From: Sphaerisporangium sp040649355
GTDB taxonomy: Bacteria; Actinomycetota; Actinomycetes; Streptosporangiales; Streptosporangiaceae
Reading direction: 5' to 3'
DNA: 64,000 nt
Assembly: GCF_043197795.1 (NCBI RefSeq)
Contig: NZ_JBICTU010000009.1
Coordinates: forward strand, 180,705 to 244,704
The notes under the pieces are model-generated. The model saw only the letters and a list, made by a program, of their open reading frames with translations, was not told the origin of the DNA and did no database searches. Made by a program: the position numbers and the translations under genes. Numbering within the stretch: position 1 is the stretch's first letter; each line of letters opens with the position of its first letter. Positions 1 to 8,035 of this stretch are shown piece by piece.

Positions 1-330
1 ACGGTTCGGCATGTCGTACACGACCATGATCGGGATCTTGCCCGCTGCCGCCGCCGCGCCGACGTACGTGTCGACCTGGCCGCGCACGGTGGTGGGGTTG
101 TAGCTGGCGAACCACCGGCCCTGGGGGACGGCGGCGATCCTGTCCCTGATCACCGCGGTACGGCTGTCGCCGGGGTTGGCCGCCACCCATTTGGCCGCGT
201 TGGTCTGCGGATCCACGTAGAAAGCGGAGTCGGCGGCCTGGGCGGCGGACGAGGTGAAGACGGCCGCCCCCGTCGCGGCCGTGGCGGCCAAGGCGGCGAC
301 GGCCGCCATCAAGGGCCTTCTGCGAGCCAT
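1..330 (-). CDS. Glycoside hydrolase family 6 cellulase, N-terminal part
   Basis: Reading leftward from the ATG at 330, an open frame of 110 codons runs off the window edge. Residues 1-33 form a signal peptide with an Arg-rich start, an Ala-rich hydrophobic core and an AQA cleavage site. The mature start (FYVDPQTNAA, WVAANPGD, VPQGRWF) and the first barrel strand IMVVYDMPNR match GH6 endoglucanases/cellobiohydrolases, which cleave beta-1,4-glucan. The protein is predicted to be secreted. The catalytic aspartates lie outside the window. The CebR-type palindrome just upstream fits cellulose-responsive control. Family call is confident; endo versus exo activity cannot be decided. Confidence 0.85.
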   Translation of the reverse strand, partial: MARRRPLMAAVAALAATAATGAAVFTSSAAQAADSAFYVDPQTNAAKWVAANPGDSRTAVIRDRIAAVPQGRWFASYNPTTVRGQVDTYVGAAAAAGKIPIMVVYDMPNR

Positions 331-352
331 GAATTACTCCCGTCCGGTACGG

Positions 353-366
353 TGGGAGCGCTCCCA
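353..366. promoter_or_regulatory. CebR/CelR-type operator
   Basis: The sequence shows a perfect palindrome, TGGGAGCGCTCCCA, which extends to 18 bp as GGTGGGAGCGCTCCCACC at 351-368. This is the known binding site of the LacI-family cellobiose sensors CebR (Streptomyces) and CelR (Thermobifida). It lies 23 bp upstream of the GH6 start codon, where a repressor would block initiation. Confidence 0.85.
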
Positions 367-368
367 CC

Positions 369-650
369 AATTTCCCGGATCGTAGGTAGCCGCCAACGGT
401 CCCCAGAAGGGCTTGATTATTAAGGCCGGGCTCTCAACTTAATAGCCGCAGGCAGGGCATGTCGACGCCTCATGTGCCAGGTGAAACTTTCATCACGGCA
501 CGCCGGGGCCCATTGTGACGCGGGTCTTCGACGGTCGGTGACGGGGCCGGTACTCATCGCCGATCCTCGGGCGAGGAGTTACAGCCTCATCGATTCGCTA
601 GACCATACACTCACCTCTGTCGAACACGTCGAAAGCCAGGGAGGAACCCG
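369..650. other. Intergenic region between divergent cellulase and TetR genes
   Basis: No coding signal was seen. The stretch includes an AT-rich patch at about 410-445 that could hold the cellulase promoter. The rightward TetR gene has its Shine-Dalgarno (AGGGAGGAA) at about 638-646. Confidence 0.5.
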
Positions 651-1334
651 GTGGGCGAACACCCGGACGGCGCGGGGCTGCGTGGCCGGTTCCGGGCGCA
701 GGTCCGTGACGACGTCAAACGCCTCGCGCTGCGTCAGCTGGCCGAGAGCGGCCCGCAGGCCCTGTCGCTGAACGCCATCGCCAAGGAGCTCGGCGTGTCC
801 GGGCCCGCCCTGTACCGGTACTTCGCCAACCGGGACAGCCTGCTCACTGACCTGGTCATCGACGCGTACCGCGATCTCGCCGCCGCGCTGGAGGCCGCGA
901 CCGCCTCGCGCGAGGACCCGGCCGCCCGCCTCGTGGCCCTCGTGCACGCCTACCGCGCCTGGGCGGTGGCCGAGCCTCACCGCTACCGGTTGCTGTTCCG
1001 GGCGCCCCTGCCCGGCTACGACGCGCAGTCCGAGCAGCTCGTCCACGCGTCGCAGCTCGCGATGAACGTCGCCGCCGGCGTCATGTCCGACCTCACCCGC
1101 ACGGCTCCTCACCCCGTGCCGGGCCCTTTGGGGCCCCAGCTCGAACAGTGGGCCGAACGCCGCGGCCTGGCGGGGGTCACCGCGACCGCCGCGCTTCAGG
1201 CGACGACCCTCTGGGCTCGCCTGCACGGCTGGGTCACCCTGGAGATCGAGGGCAACTTCGCCTCCATGGGCCTCGACCCCGCCCCGCAGTACGACGCGGA
1301 GGCCGACGCCGTGATCCGCCCCTTCACCGTGTGA
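651..1334 (+). CDS. TetR/AcrR family transcriptional regulator (WHG-type ligand domain)
   Basis: A 227-residue protein. Residues about 15-60 form the TetR DNA-binding helices, with LSLNAIAKELGVSGPALYRYF as the helix-turn-helix. The C-terminal part (HAYRAWAVAEPHRYRLLF and what follows) resembles the TetR_C_33/WHG ligand domain. The GTG at 651 is preceded by AGGGAGGAA at good spacing, which decides the start. The next gene begins 311 bp away, so it is probably monocistronic. Ligand and targets are unknown. It is divergent from the cellulase gene, but the intervening CebR box suggests that gene has its own regulator. Confidence 0.85.
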   Translation: MGEHPDGAGLRGRFRAQVRDDVKRLALRQLAESGPQALSLNAIAKELGVSGPALYRYFANRDSLLTDLVIDAYRDLAAALEAATASREDPAARLVALVHAYRAWAVAEPHRYRLLFRAPLPGYDAQSEQLVHASQLAMNVAAGVMSDLTRTAPHPVPGPLGPQLEQWAERRGLAGVTATAALQATTLWARLHGWVTLEIEGNFASMGLDPAPQYDAEADAVIRPFTV

Positions 1335-1645
1335 CCGCCGCCGCGTCTCAGGTGACATCGCGCCCCTGAGAGCAGATCAACTCGGGTGAGGGTAGCGGAT
1401 GGACGCCATGGCCTTGGCAACGTAGTCAAAGCGAAATGTCATAACCCATCCATAAAAATGGCGGTTTGTCCATGATTATGGGGATTTGTGTCGTCGCAAG
1501 TCGGAGGGGGTACGGGCCCTGGAACACGACAAGTTTCACCGCCGGCGGTAAGTGATCGTCAGGCCGCGCCGCAGGCGGCGAATCGGCCCCGATCACCGGT
1601 CGAGCCGCCGGTGGACCGAGATCGAAAAGCACATGTGGGGTTCAC
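1335..1645. other. Intergenic region, no gene seen
   Basis: This stretch contains a locally AT-rich segment at about 1438-1495, unusual for this GC-rich window and suitable for a promoter. A short imperfect inverted repeat (TCTCAGG...CCTGAGA) at about 1347-1372 may end the TetR transcript. No convincing ORF was found. Confidence 0.4.
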
Positions 1646-2566
1646 ATGAGCGAAGAGTACGAGCGCAAGACCGACCGTCTCGCCGGAACACTCGGCTGGG
1701 CGAGCCTCGGCCTCGGGGCGGCGCAGCTCGCCGCGCCCGGTCCCATCACCCGCCTCGGCGGGCTGGACGACTCGCCCCAGGCCCGGGGCATCGTGCGGGT
1801 GGTCGGCGTCCGCGAGCTGTTCCACGCGATGGTCCTGCTGGGCGGCCGGAGACCCGCCCCCTGGGTGTGGACCCGGGTGGCGGGCGACGCCATGGACCTG
1901 GCGGTCCTCGGCCGCGCCATCGCCGTACGCGAGGACTGGAGGCGCCGTCGCGTCACGGCCGTCATGGTGGCGGTCGCGGGACTCACGGCCGTCGACCTGT
2001 ACACGGCCATGCGGGCGAACCGGCGCGGGCCGAGCACCGAGCCGGCGGGCGTGAGGGAACTGCACGCGGCCATCACGGTCAACCGTCCCCGCCAGGAGGT
2101 GTACGAGTTCTGGCACGACTTCGAGAACCTTCCGCGCTTCATGGCGCATCTGGAGTCGGTGGAGGCGATCGGGGGCGGCTACTCGCACTGGAAGGCGATG
2201 GGGCCCGCGAGGAAGCGCATCGAGTGGGACGCCGAGATCGTCGACGACCGTCCGGGAGAGCTGATCGCCTGGAGGTCCACGGAGAGCGCCACCGTCCGTA
2301 ACAGGGGCGCCGTGAGCTTCACCGACGCGCCCGGCGGGCGCGGCACGGAGGTGCGGGTGGAGATCGAGTACGACCCGCCGGGCGGCAAGGTCGGGCTCGC
2401 CTTCGCCAGGCTGCTCGGCGAGCACCCCGAGCAGCAGGTACGCGACGACCTGCGCCGGTTCAAGCAGGTCATGGAGACCGGCGAGGTGGTCCGTTCCGAG
2501 GGAAGCCCGGAGGGCGTCCGAGCGCTGCGGCAGGCCGTGCAGCGTCCCGCCCAGCCCGTGCGGTGA
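1646..2566 (+). CDS. SRPBCC (START-like) protein with N-terminal membrane region
   Basis: A 306-residue protein in two parts. Residues about 1-120 are Gly/Ala/Leu-rich, with hydrophobic stretches typical of small membrane-associated domains. Residues about 130-280 are a polyketide-cyclase/dehydrase (SRPBCC) fold, recognisable from ITVNRPRQEVYEFWHDFENLPRFM and later DAEIVDDRPGELIAWRS. SRPBCC domains bind hydrophobic ligands; no substrate can be named. The zinc dehydrogenase follows 35 bp downstream on the same strand, so the two are likely one operon. Confidence 0.75.
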   Translation: MSEEYERKTDRLAGTLGWASLGLGAAQLAAPGPITRLGGLDDSPQARGIVRVVGVRELFHAMVLLGGRRPAPWVWTRVAGDAMDLAVLGRAIAVREDWRRRRVTAVMVAVAGLTAVDLYTAMRANRRGPSTEPAGVRELHAAITVNRPRQEVYEFWHDFENLPRFMAHLESVEAIGGGYSHWKAMGPARKRIEWDAEIVDDRPGELIAWRSTESATVRNRGAVSFTDAPGGRGTEVRVEIEYDPPGGKVGLAFARLLGEHPEQQVRDDLRRFKQVMETGEVVRSEGSPEGVRALRQAVQRPAQPVR

Positions 2567-2601
2567 GACCGTCCCGCAGCCCGCGACGTGAGGAGGATCC
2601 C

Positions 2602-3771
2602 ATGAAGGCCAACTGCTGGATGGGCCGGAACACCGTCGAGGTCCGGGAGGTCCCCGACCCCAGGATTCTGAACTCCCGAGACGCCATCGTCCGCATCACC
2701 TCGGCCGCGATCTGCGGCTCCGACCTGCATCTGTACGACGGCTTCATCCCGACCATGGAGAGGGGCGACATCCTCGGCCACGAGTTCATGGGGGAGGTCG
2801 TGGAAGTGGGCCCGGATGTGCCGAACCTGCGGGTCGGCGACCGGGTGGTGGTCCCCTTCCCGATCGCCTGCGGAAACTGCCTCGCCTGCGAGCACGGCAT
2901 GTACTCGGTCTGCGAGAACAGCAATCCCAACGCGGGCCTGGCCGAGAAGCTCATGGGCCACGCTCCCGCGGGCGTCTTCGGCTACTCGCACATGCTGGGA
3001 GGCTTCCCGGGAGGCCAGGCGCAGTACGCGCGCGTGCCGTTCGCCGACGTGGGGCCGATCAAGATCGAGGACGACCTGCCGGACGAGCAGGTGCTGTTCC
3101 TGTCCGACATCTTCCCGACCGGCTGGATGGGCGCGGAGATGTGCGACATCAAGCCCGGCGACGTCATCGCGGTCTGGGGAGGCGGCCCTGTCGGCCAGTT
3201 CGCCATCGCCAGCGCCTTCCTGATGGGCGCCGAGCGGGTCATCTGCGTCGACCGCTTCCCTTACCGCCTCCAGATCGCCGCGAGCGCGGGTGCGGAGACG
3301 CTCGACTACGAGGAGGTCGACATCCCGGACGCGCTGCGCGACATGACCGCCGGCAGGGGCCCGGACGCGTGCATCGACGCGGTGGGCATGGAGGCTCACA
3401 ACCCCATCGCCGCCGTGCACGCCTACGACCGGGCCAAGCAGGCGACGCGGATGGAGACCGACCGCCCGTACGCGCTGCGCGAGGCCATCCTGTCCTGCCG
3501 CAACGGCGGGATCGTCTCGGTGATCGGCGTCTACGCCGGTCTGGTGGACAAGTTCCCGATGGGCTCGTTCATGAACCGGTCCCTGACGATGAGGACCGGC
3601 CAGTGCCACGTCCAGCGGTACATGGAACCTCTGCTCGGGAGGATCCGCGCCGGGGACATCGACCCCAGCTTCGTCATCACCCATGAGATGCGGCTGGAGG
3701 ACGCCCCGCGCGGATACGAGATGTTCAAGCACAAGGAGGACGGCTGCAACAAGATCGTCCTCAAGCCGTAG
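2602..3771 (+). CDS. Zinc-dependent alcohol dehydrogenase (formaldehyde-dehydrogenase-like)
   Basis: A 389-residue medium-chain dehydrogenase. It shows the catalytic zinc motif CGSDLH, the GHEFMGEVVEVG segment, a structural-zinc-type cysteine run (CGNCLACEHGMYSVC) and the Rossmann motif GGGPVGQFA. The long form with a PIAAVHAYDRAKQ insert resembles glutathione-independent formaldehyde dehydrogenases and related actinobacterial enzymes. It is expected to oxidise an alcohol or aldehyde with NAD(P). The ATG at 2602 follows GTGAGGAGG at ideal spacing and is preferred over the in-frame start at 2563. Substrate is unproven. Confidence 0.88.
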   Translation: MKANCWMGRNTVEVREVPDPRILNSRDAIVRITSAAICGSDLHLYDGFIPTMERGDILGHEFMGEVVEVGPDVPNLRVGDRVVVPFPIACGNCLACEHGMYSVCENSNPNAGLAEKLMGHAPAGVFGYSHMLGGFPGGQAQYARVPFADVGPIKIEDDLPDEQVLFLSDIFPTGWMGAEMCDIKPGDVIAVWGGGPVGQFAIASAFLMGAERVICVDRFPYRLQIAASAGAETLDYEEVDIPDALRDMTAGRGPDACIDAVGMEAHNPIAAVHAYDRAKQATRMETDRPYALREAILSCRNGGIVSVIGVYAGLVDKFPMGSFMNRSLTMRTGQCHVQRYMEPLLGRIRAGDIDPSFVITHEMRLEDAPRGYEMFKHKEDGCNKIVLKP

Positions 3772-3960
3772 CGGGCTGGGCCCGGATCGCCGGTACGGAC
3801 GCGCGGCGGCACGTCCACGATCGACGGCCCCGACCAGGAGGGCCATCGCCGCGGCGCCGAGCGACCCGCCCAGCACCAGCGGGATCCTCGGACCCCTGCG
3901 GGTGATCAGTATGGCGCCGGCAAGGTCGGCCGCGAGGTTGCCTCGCGGCCGGCCACCGCG
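3772..3960 (-). pseudogene. Possible MFS transporter fragment
   Basis: Between the dehydrogenase and the decayed transferase, leftward translation of about 3930-3790 gives a hydrophobic stretch with a TRRGPRIPLVLGGSLGAAAM-like segment. This resembles the cytoplasmic loop and following helix of major-facilitator transporters. It has no start and no full domain. Together with the adjacent remnant it suggests a decaying locus. The identification rests on one helix and is weak. Confidence 0.25.
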
Positions 3961-4250
3961 TCCCGTGGGACGAGCCGTCCTTACGGCCCAGCATGACGAT
4001 GCCGCCGGCGCATCCGAAGCCTTTCTCCAGAGAACCGGTCACCAGGGTCAGCGGATTGAGGATTGAGCTCGCCGATATGCGGCTTGACGTACCCCTCACC
4101 CTTGTCCCCCAGACGGAAATGGCGTGCGGGTCGTCGAACCACAGGAAGAGCCCGTATTTGTCCTGCAGCACAAGAAGCTCGGGAAGGTTCCCCGCCCCGC
4201 CCATCGAGTAGGCGCCGTCGGCTATATACGCGACCCTCGGATGATGAATT
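3961..4250 (-). pseudogene. Remnant of a class I/II PLP-dependent aminotransferase (AONS-like)
   Basis: Three leftward frames together give successive conserved pieces of the 8-amino-7-oxononanoate-synthase-like family. These are VAYIADGAYSMGG and LQDKYGLFLWFDDPHAISVWG in one frame (about 4240-4105), then GDKGEGYVKPHIGELN in a second, then LTLVTGSLEKGFGCAGGIVM back in the first. The DDPH segment corresponds to the PLP-contacting DDAH, and SLEKGFG to the Schiff-base lysine region. At least two frameshifts separate the pieces, and both ends of the protein are missing. It is a pseudogene; no product is expected. Confidence 0.7.
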
Positions 4251-4703
4251 CGCGCCGTCCGCCGAATCGGTCGGCGCGCCGCCAGGGCCGTTTCTCACAA
4301 AGAGGTCTGCCAGGCCGGGGGAGCAGATGAATGCGGCGGACATGAGATCGACCGGCTCGCCTGAGCCGTCACGGCCCGCACCGCGTCACTTCGAGCGAAT
4401 AGAACATTTCTGCCTTCGAGGTTATCGCAATAGAGGTACCAGCCCCGTTCGATCGATGTCAACAGCGCGCGTTTAATGCCGGACGTCGCCGATAGCGAAT
4501 CGCGTCGGGGTAGGGGTTGACAGGTCCTCGCCCGAATCTAGGGGTTGCCACCGAATCGCGTCCTTTGAAATGAAAGGTGAGCAATCTGGAAGAAGACGCG
4601 CATGAGACGCGGGTGCGAGGTTTCTGTTGGCGAACATCTCGCCCGGGGGTGCGTCGCGGGTCGCGGGGGACCTCGCCCCGGCTGTGCACTGATTGGGGTA
4701 CTG
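4251..4703. other. Non-coding stretch upstream of the multicopper oxidase
   Basis: About 450 bp without a convincing gene. Local base composition is lower in GC than the flanks, fitting decayed DNA plus a promoter region. Open frames here lack recognisable content. The upstream in-frame extension of the oxidase ORF (from 4602) has no Tat-signal features before residue 35. Confidence 0.4.
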
Positions 4704-6152
4704 ATGCTGAACCGACGACGATTACTGGCGCTCGGTGCCGCCGCCGGCGGAGCGATGCTGCTGCCGTTCACGAAGTCGGCTCCGGCCGGCGCGAAGGGCG
4801 ACGAGCCCCTGAGCAAGGAATATCTCCTGGGCAACCGGACCGCCCGCACCGTACGGCCGGCCCTCGCACCGTTCACGACTCAGATGCCCGTCTCGACGGT
4901 GCTCCAGCCGACGCAGTCGGCCGGCGTGGACATCTACAGGATTCCCATCCAGGCGGCCAACGCCCAGATCCTGCCCGGCGTCCAGACCCCCGTGCTCACG
5001 TACGGCGGCCAGCTCGTCGGCCCCACCATCCGGGCCAAGACCGGGCGCCGGGTGAAGGTCATGTTCCAGAACCAGATCGACATGCCGGCGAACGTCCACC
5101 TGCACGGCGGCCACGTGCCCGCGGTCAGCGACGGTCACCCGATGGACGTCATCCAGCCCGGCCAGGCGCGCGTGTACGACTACCCGAACACGCAGCAGGG
5201 CGCGACGCTGTGGTACCACGACCACGCCCACCACATGGAGGCCGAGCACGTCTACCGGGGCCTGCATGGCATGTACGTGATCGAGGACGACAGCGAGAAG
5301 TACCTCGGCCTGCCCTCCGGGGCGTACGACGTGCCGATCCTGCTCCGCGACGCGGAGTTCGACGCCAGCGGCGCGCTGGTCTTCGCCGACCCGGCCAACC
5401 GCACCACGATCCTCGCCAACGGGAAGGTGCAGCCGTTCTTCCCGGTCGCGGCGCGCAAGTACCGGTTCCGGTTGCTCAACGCCTCCAACGAGCACGTCTT
5501 CCAGCTGAACCTCGGCGGCCAGACGATGACGAAGATCGCCACCGACGGCGGGCTGCTCCCCGCGCCCGTACAGGTGACCGAGCTGGCGCTCGCCTCGGCC
5601 GAGCGAGTGGAGGTCGTCGTCGACTTCTCCCGCTACCCGGTCGGCACCAAGCTGGTGCTCTCCAACGGCAGCGACCCCGTGCTGAGGTTCGACGTGGTGC
5701 GGCAGGCCTCGGACAGCAGCCGCGTCCCCTCTGTGCTCCGCGCGCTTCCCGCCCTTCCGGCCGCGACGGTCGTCCGGGACGTGGCCATGAGCTTCGACCT
5801 GTCGGGCACCGACCCCGTCGGCATGATCAACGGCAAGGCGTTCGACCCGAACCGGGTCGACTTCCAGATCAAGCGGGGCAGCACCGAGATCTGGAACATC
5901 ATCAACGCCGAGACCTTCCCCCTCGACCACACGTTCCACCTGCACCTTGAGCAGTTCAGGGTGCTGCAGCGCAACGGCGGCGCGCCGCTGCCGCAGGACG
6001 CGGGCCTCAAGGACACCGTGCTCGTCCCGCCGGGCGGGTCGGTGAAGATCCAGGCCACGTTCCGCGACTTCCTCGGGAAGTACATGTACCACTGCCACTT
6101 CCTGGAGCACTCATCGATCGGGATGATGGGCCAGATGGAGATCATCCCGTAG
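4704..6152 (+). CDS. Tat-exported multicopper oxidase
   Basis: A 482-residue protein beginning with a twin-arginine signal (NRRRLLALGAAAGGAMLLP), so it is folded with copper before export. All four copper-ligand clusters are present: VHLHGGH at about 131-137, WYHDHAHHM at about 170-178, HTFHLH at 409-414 and YHCHFLEHSSIGMM at about 462-475 (type 1 copper Cys 464 and Met). The layout fits CotA/bilirubin-oxidase/phenoxazinone-synthase-like three-domain enzymes, which oxidise phenols or metal ions and reduce O2 to water. The start at 4704 is chosen because the signal peptide begins there. A hairpin follows the stop. Substrate unknown. Confidence 0.9.
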   Translation: MLNRRRLLALGAAAGGAMLLPFTKSAPAGAKGDEPLSKEYLLGNRTARTVRPALAPFTTQMPVSTVLQPTQSAGVDIYRIPIQAANAQILPGVQTPVLTYGGQLVGPTIRAKTGRRVKVMFQNQIDMPANVHLHGGHVPAVSDGHPMDVIQPGQARVYDYPNTQQGATLWYHDHAHHMEAEHVYRGLHGMYVIEDDSEKYLGLPSGAYDVPILLRDAEFDASGALVFADPANRTTILANGKVQPFFPVAARKYRFRLLNASNEHVFQLNLGGQTMTKIATDGGLLPAPVQVTELALASAERVEVVVDFSRYPVGTKLVLSNGSDPVLRFDVVRQASDSSRVPSVLRALPALPAATVVRDVAMSFDLSGTDPVGMINGKAFDPNRVDFQIKRGSTEIWNIINAETFPLDHTFHLHLEQFRVLQRNGGAPLPQDAGLKDTVLVPPGGSVKIQATFRDFLGKYMYHCHFLEHSSIGMMGQMEIIP

Positions 6153-6164
6153 ACGCGCGGGCGA

Positions 6165-6192
6165 GGGCCCCTGGCGGACGGATCAGGGGCCC
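6165..6192 (+). terminator. Hairpin after the multicopper oxidase
   Basis: Perfect 9-bp arms, GGGCCCCTG (6165-6173) and CAGGGGCCC (6184-6192), with a 10-nt loop, lie 13 bp past the oxidase stop. There is no U tract, which is common for actinobacterial terminators. Confidence 0.55.
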
Positions 6193-6320
6193 GAGCGCGT
6201 GCGCCGGCCGCAGGCACCGCCCTCATCCGGGAACCGGAACGCCCGCGCCCGCCGATATCGAGATGCGTGGAACCGCCCGCGCTGGATACCCTCCGCGAGA
6301 AGGCTGGGGAGGAATCTGTC

Positions 6321-7931
6321 GTGGCGCATGTAGAGGTCGGCCGTCTGACGTACGTACTGCCGGATGGGCGCCCGTTGCTGAACGAGGTCTCCTTCCGCAT
6401 CGGGGAAGGCGTCAAGGCGGCGCTGGTCGGGCCCAACGGAGCGGGCAAGACCACGCTGATGCGCCTGATCGCGGGCGATGCGCGGCCCGTCGAGGGCAGC
6501 GTCGCAAGCTCCGGGGGCCTCGGCATCATGCGCCAGTTCATCGGCAGCATCCGTGACGGACGCACCGTCCAGGACCTGCTCCTGTCGGTCGCCCCCGAGC
6601 GGGTGCGCGTGGCGGCGAGCAAGCTCAACGAGTCCGAGCTCGCCATGATGGAGCGCGAGGACGAGAAGACCCAGATGCGCTACGCCCAGGCGATCACCGA
6701 CTACACCGACGCCGGCGGCTACGACATCGAGGTGCTCTGGGACACCTGCACGATGGCCGCCCTCGGCGCCCCCTACGACAACGTGAAGTACCGCGAGGTC
6801 AACACCCTCTCGGGCGGTGAGCAGAAGCGGCTGGTGCTGGAGGCTCTGTTCCGCGGGCCCGACCAGACCCTGCTCCTCGACGAGCCCGACAACTACCTCG
6901 ACGTGCCGGGCAAGCTCTGGCTCGAACAGGCTCTCAGGGAGACCTCCAAGACCGTTCTGCTCGTCTCCCACGACCGGCAGTTGCTGGCGAACGCCGCCGA
7001 CCGCATCGTCACCGTCGAGTCGGGCAACGTGTGGATCCACGGCGGCGGCTTCACCACCTACGCGGCGGCGCGCAGGGAGCGCAACGAGCGCCTCGACGAG
7101 CTGCGCCGCCGCTGGGACGAGGAGCACGCCAAGATCAAACGCCTGGTCACCATGCTCAAGCAGAAGGCCACGTACAACGACGGCATGTCCTCGGCCTACC
7201 ACGCGGCCCAGACCCGCCTGAGGCGGTTCGAGGAGGCCGGGCCGCCCGAGGAGGCGCCCAAGGATCAGCTCATCAGCATGCGGCTGCGCGGGGGCCGCAC
7301 GGGCAAGCGCGCGGTGATCTGCGAGGGCCTTGAGCTGACCGGTCTCATGCGGCCGTTCGACCTGGAGGTCTGGTACGGCGAGCGGATCGCGGTGCTCGGG
7401 TCCAACGGCTCGGGGAAGTCCCACTTCCTCCGCCTCATCGCGGGCGAGGAGATCCGGCACACGGGGGTGGCGCGGCTGGGGGCCCGGGTCGTTCCCGGGC
7501 ACTTCGCCCAGACGCACAGCCGGCCGGAGCTCCAGGGCCGGACGCCCTGCGAGATCGTCATGTCCGAGCACGCCCGGCTGAAGAACGAGGCGATGAAGGC
7601 CCTGGCCCGCTACGAGCTGGCGGGGAGCATCGCAGAGCAGCGCTTCGAGACGCTCTCGGGCGGCCAGCAGGCCAGGTTGCAGATCCTGCTGCTGGAGCTG
7701 TCGGGGGCGACGCTGCTGCTCCTGGACGAGCCGACCGACAACCTCGACCTCGCCAGCGCGGAGGCGCTGCAGGAGGGGCTCGACCAGTTCGCGGGCACGG
7801 TGCTCGCGGTCACCCACGACCGGTGGTTCGCCGCGGACTTCGACCGTTATCTGGTCTTCGGCTCCGACGGCCGGGTGTACGAGGCGCCGGAGCCGGTGTG
7901 GGACGAGGCCCGGGTGGTTCGCGAGCGCTGA
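6321..7931 (+). CDS. ABC-F family ATPase (ribosome-associated type)
   Basis: A 536-residue protein with two ABC ATPase domains and no membrane segments. The first has Walker A GPNGAGKTT at about residue 37 and signature LSGGEQKR. The second has GSNGSGKS, LSGGQQARLQ and Walker B LLLLDEPTDNLD. A charged linker (about 245-320) joins them, as in ABC-F translation factors that act at the ribosomal E site; some confer antibiotic resistance. The GTG at 6321 has GGGGAGGAA just upstream and is preferred over the in-frame GTG at 6267. Whether it is a housekeeping Ettp/Uup-like factor or a resistance protein cannot be told from this sequence. Confidence 0.88.
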   Translation: MAHVEVGRLTYVLPDGRPLLNEVSFRIGEGVKAALVGPNGAGKTTLMRLIAGDARPVEGSVASSGGLGIMRQFIGSIRDGRTVQDLLLSVAPERVRVAASKLNESELAMMEREDEKTQMRYAQAITDYTDAGGYDIEVLWDTCTMAALGAPYDNVKYREVNTLSGGEQKRLVLEALFRGPDQTLLLDEPDNYLDVPGKLWLEQALRETSKTVLLVSHDRQLLANAADRIVTVESGNVWIHGGGFTTYAAARRERNERLDELRRRWDEEHAKIKRLVTMLKQKATYNDGMSSAYHAAQTRLRRFEEAGPPEEAPKDQLISMRLRGGRTGKRAVICEGLELTGLMRPFDLEVWYGERIAVLGSNGSGKSHFLRLIAGEEIRHTGVARLGARVVPGHFAQTHSRPELQGRTPCEIVMSEHARLKNEAMKALARYELAGSIAEQRFETLSGGQQARLQILLLELSGATLLLLDEPTDNLDLASAEALQEGLDQFAGTVLAVTHDRWFAADFDRYLVFGSDGRVYEAPEPVWDEARVVRER

Positions 7932-8005
7932 CCGCGGACACACCGGCAGGAGGTGTGGAGGCGTTAAAGACCTGGTACGGCCTGCGCGTGTCGGAGGAGT
8001 CGCGT

Positions 8006-8035
8006 ATGACGAACCGGGCTATGACGGCCTTGTGA
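8006..8035 (+). CDS. Possible 9-codon leader peptide coupled to the lipoprotein
   Basis: ATG at 8006 opens the nonapeptide MTNRAMTAL, and its TGA (8033-8035) overlaps the GTG start of the lipoprotein at 8032 as GTGA. The strong Shine-Dalgarno GGAGGAG (7992-7998) is spaced for this ATG, not for the lipoprotein GTG 33 bp further on. This suggests that translation of the lipoprotein depends on reinitiation after a mini-ORF. Coding status is inference. Confidence 0.35.
   Translation: MTNRAMTAL

Noticed and set aside
2179..3876. Long antisense frame across the zinc dehydrogenase
   Set aside because: Composition (Arg/His/Gly/Asp/Val-rich) is that of an antisense shadow in GC-rich DNA; the sense frame has all dehydrogenase motifs.
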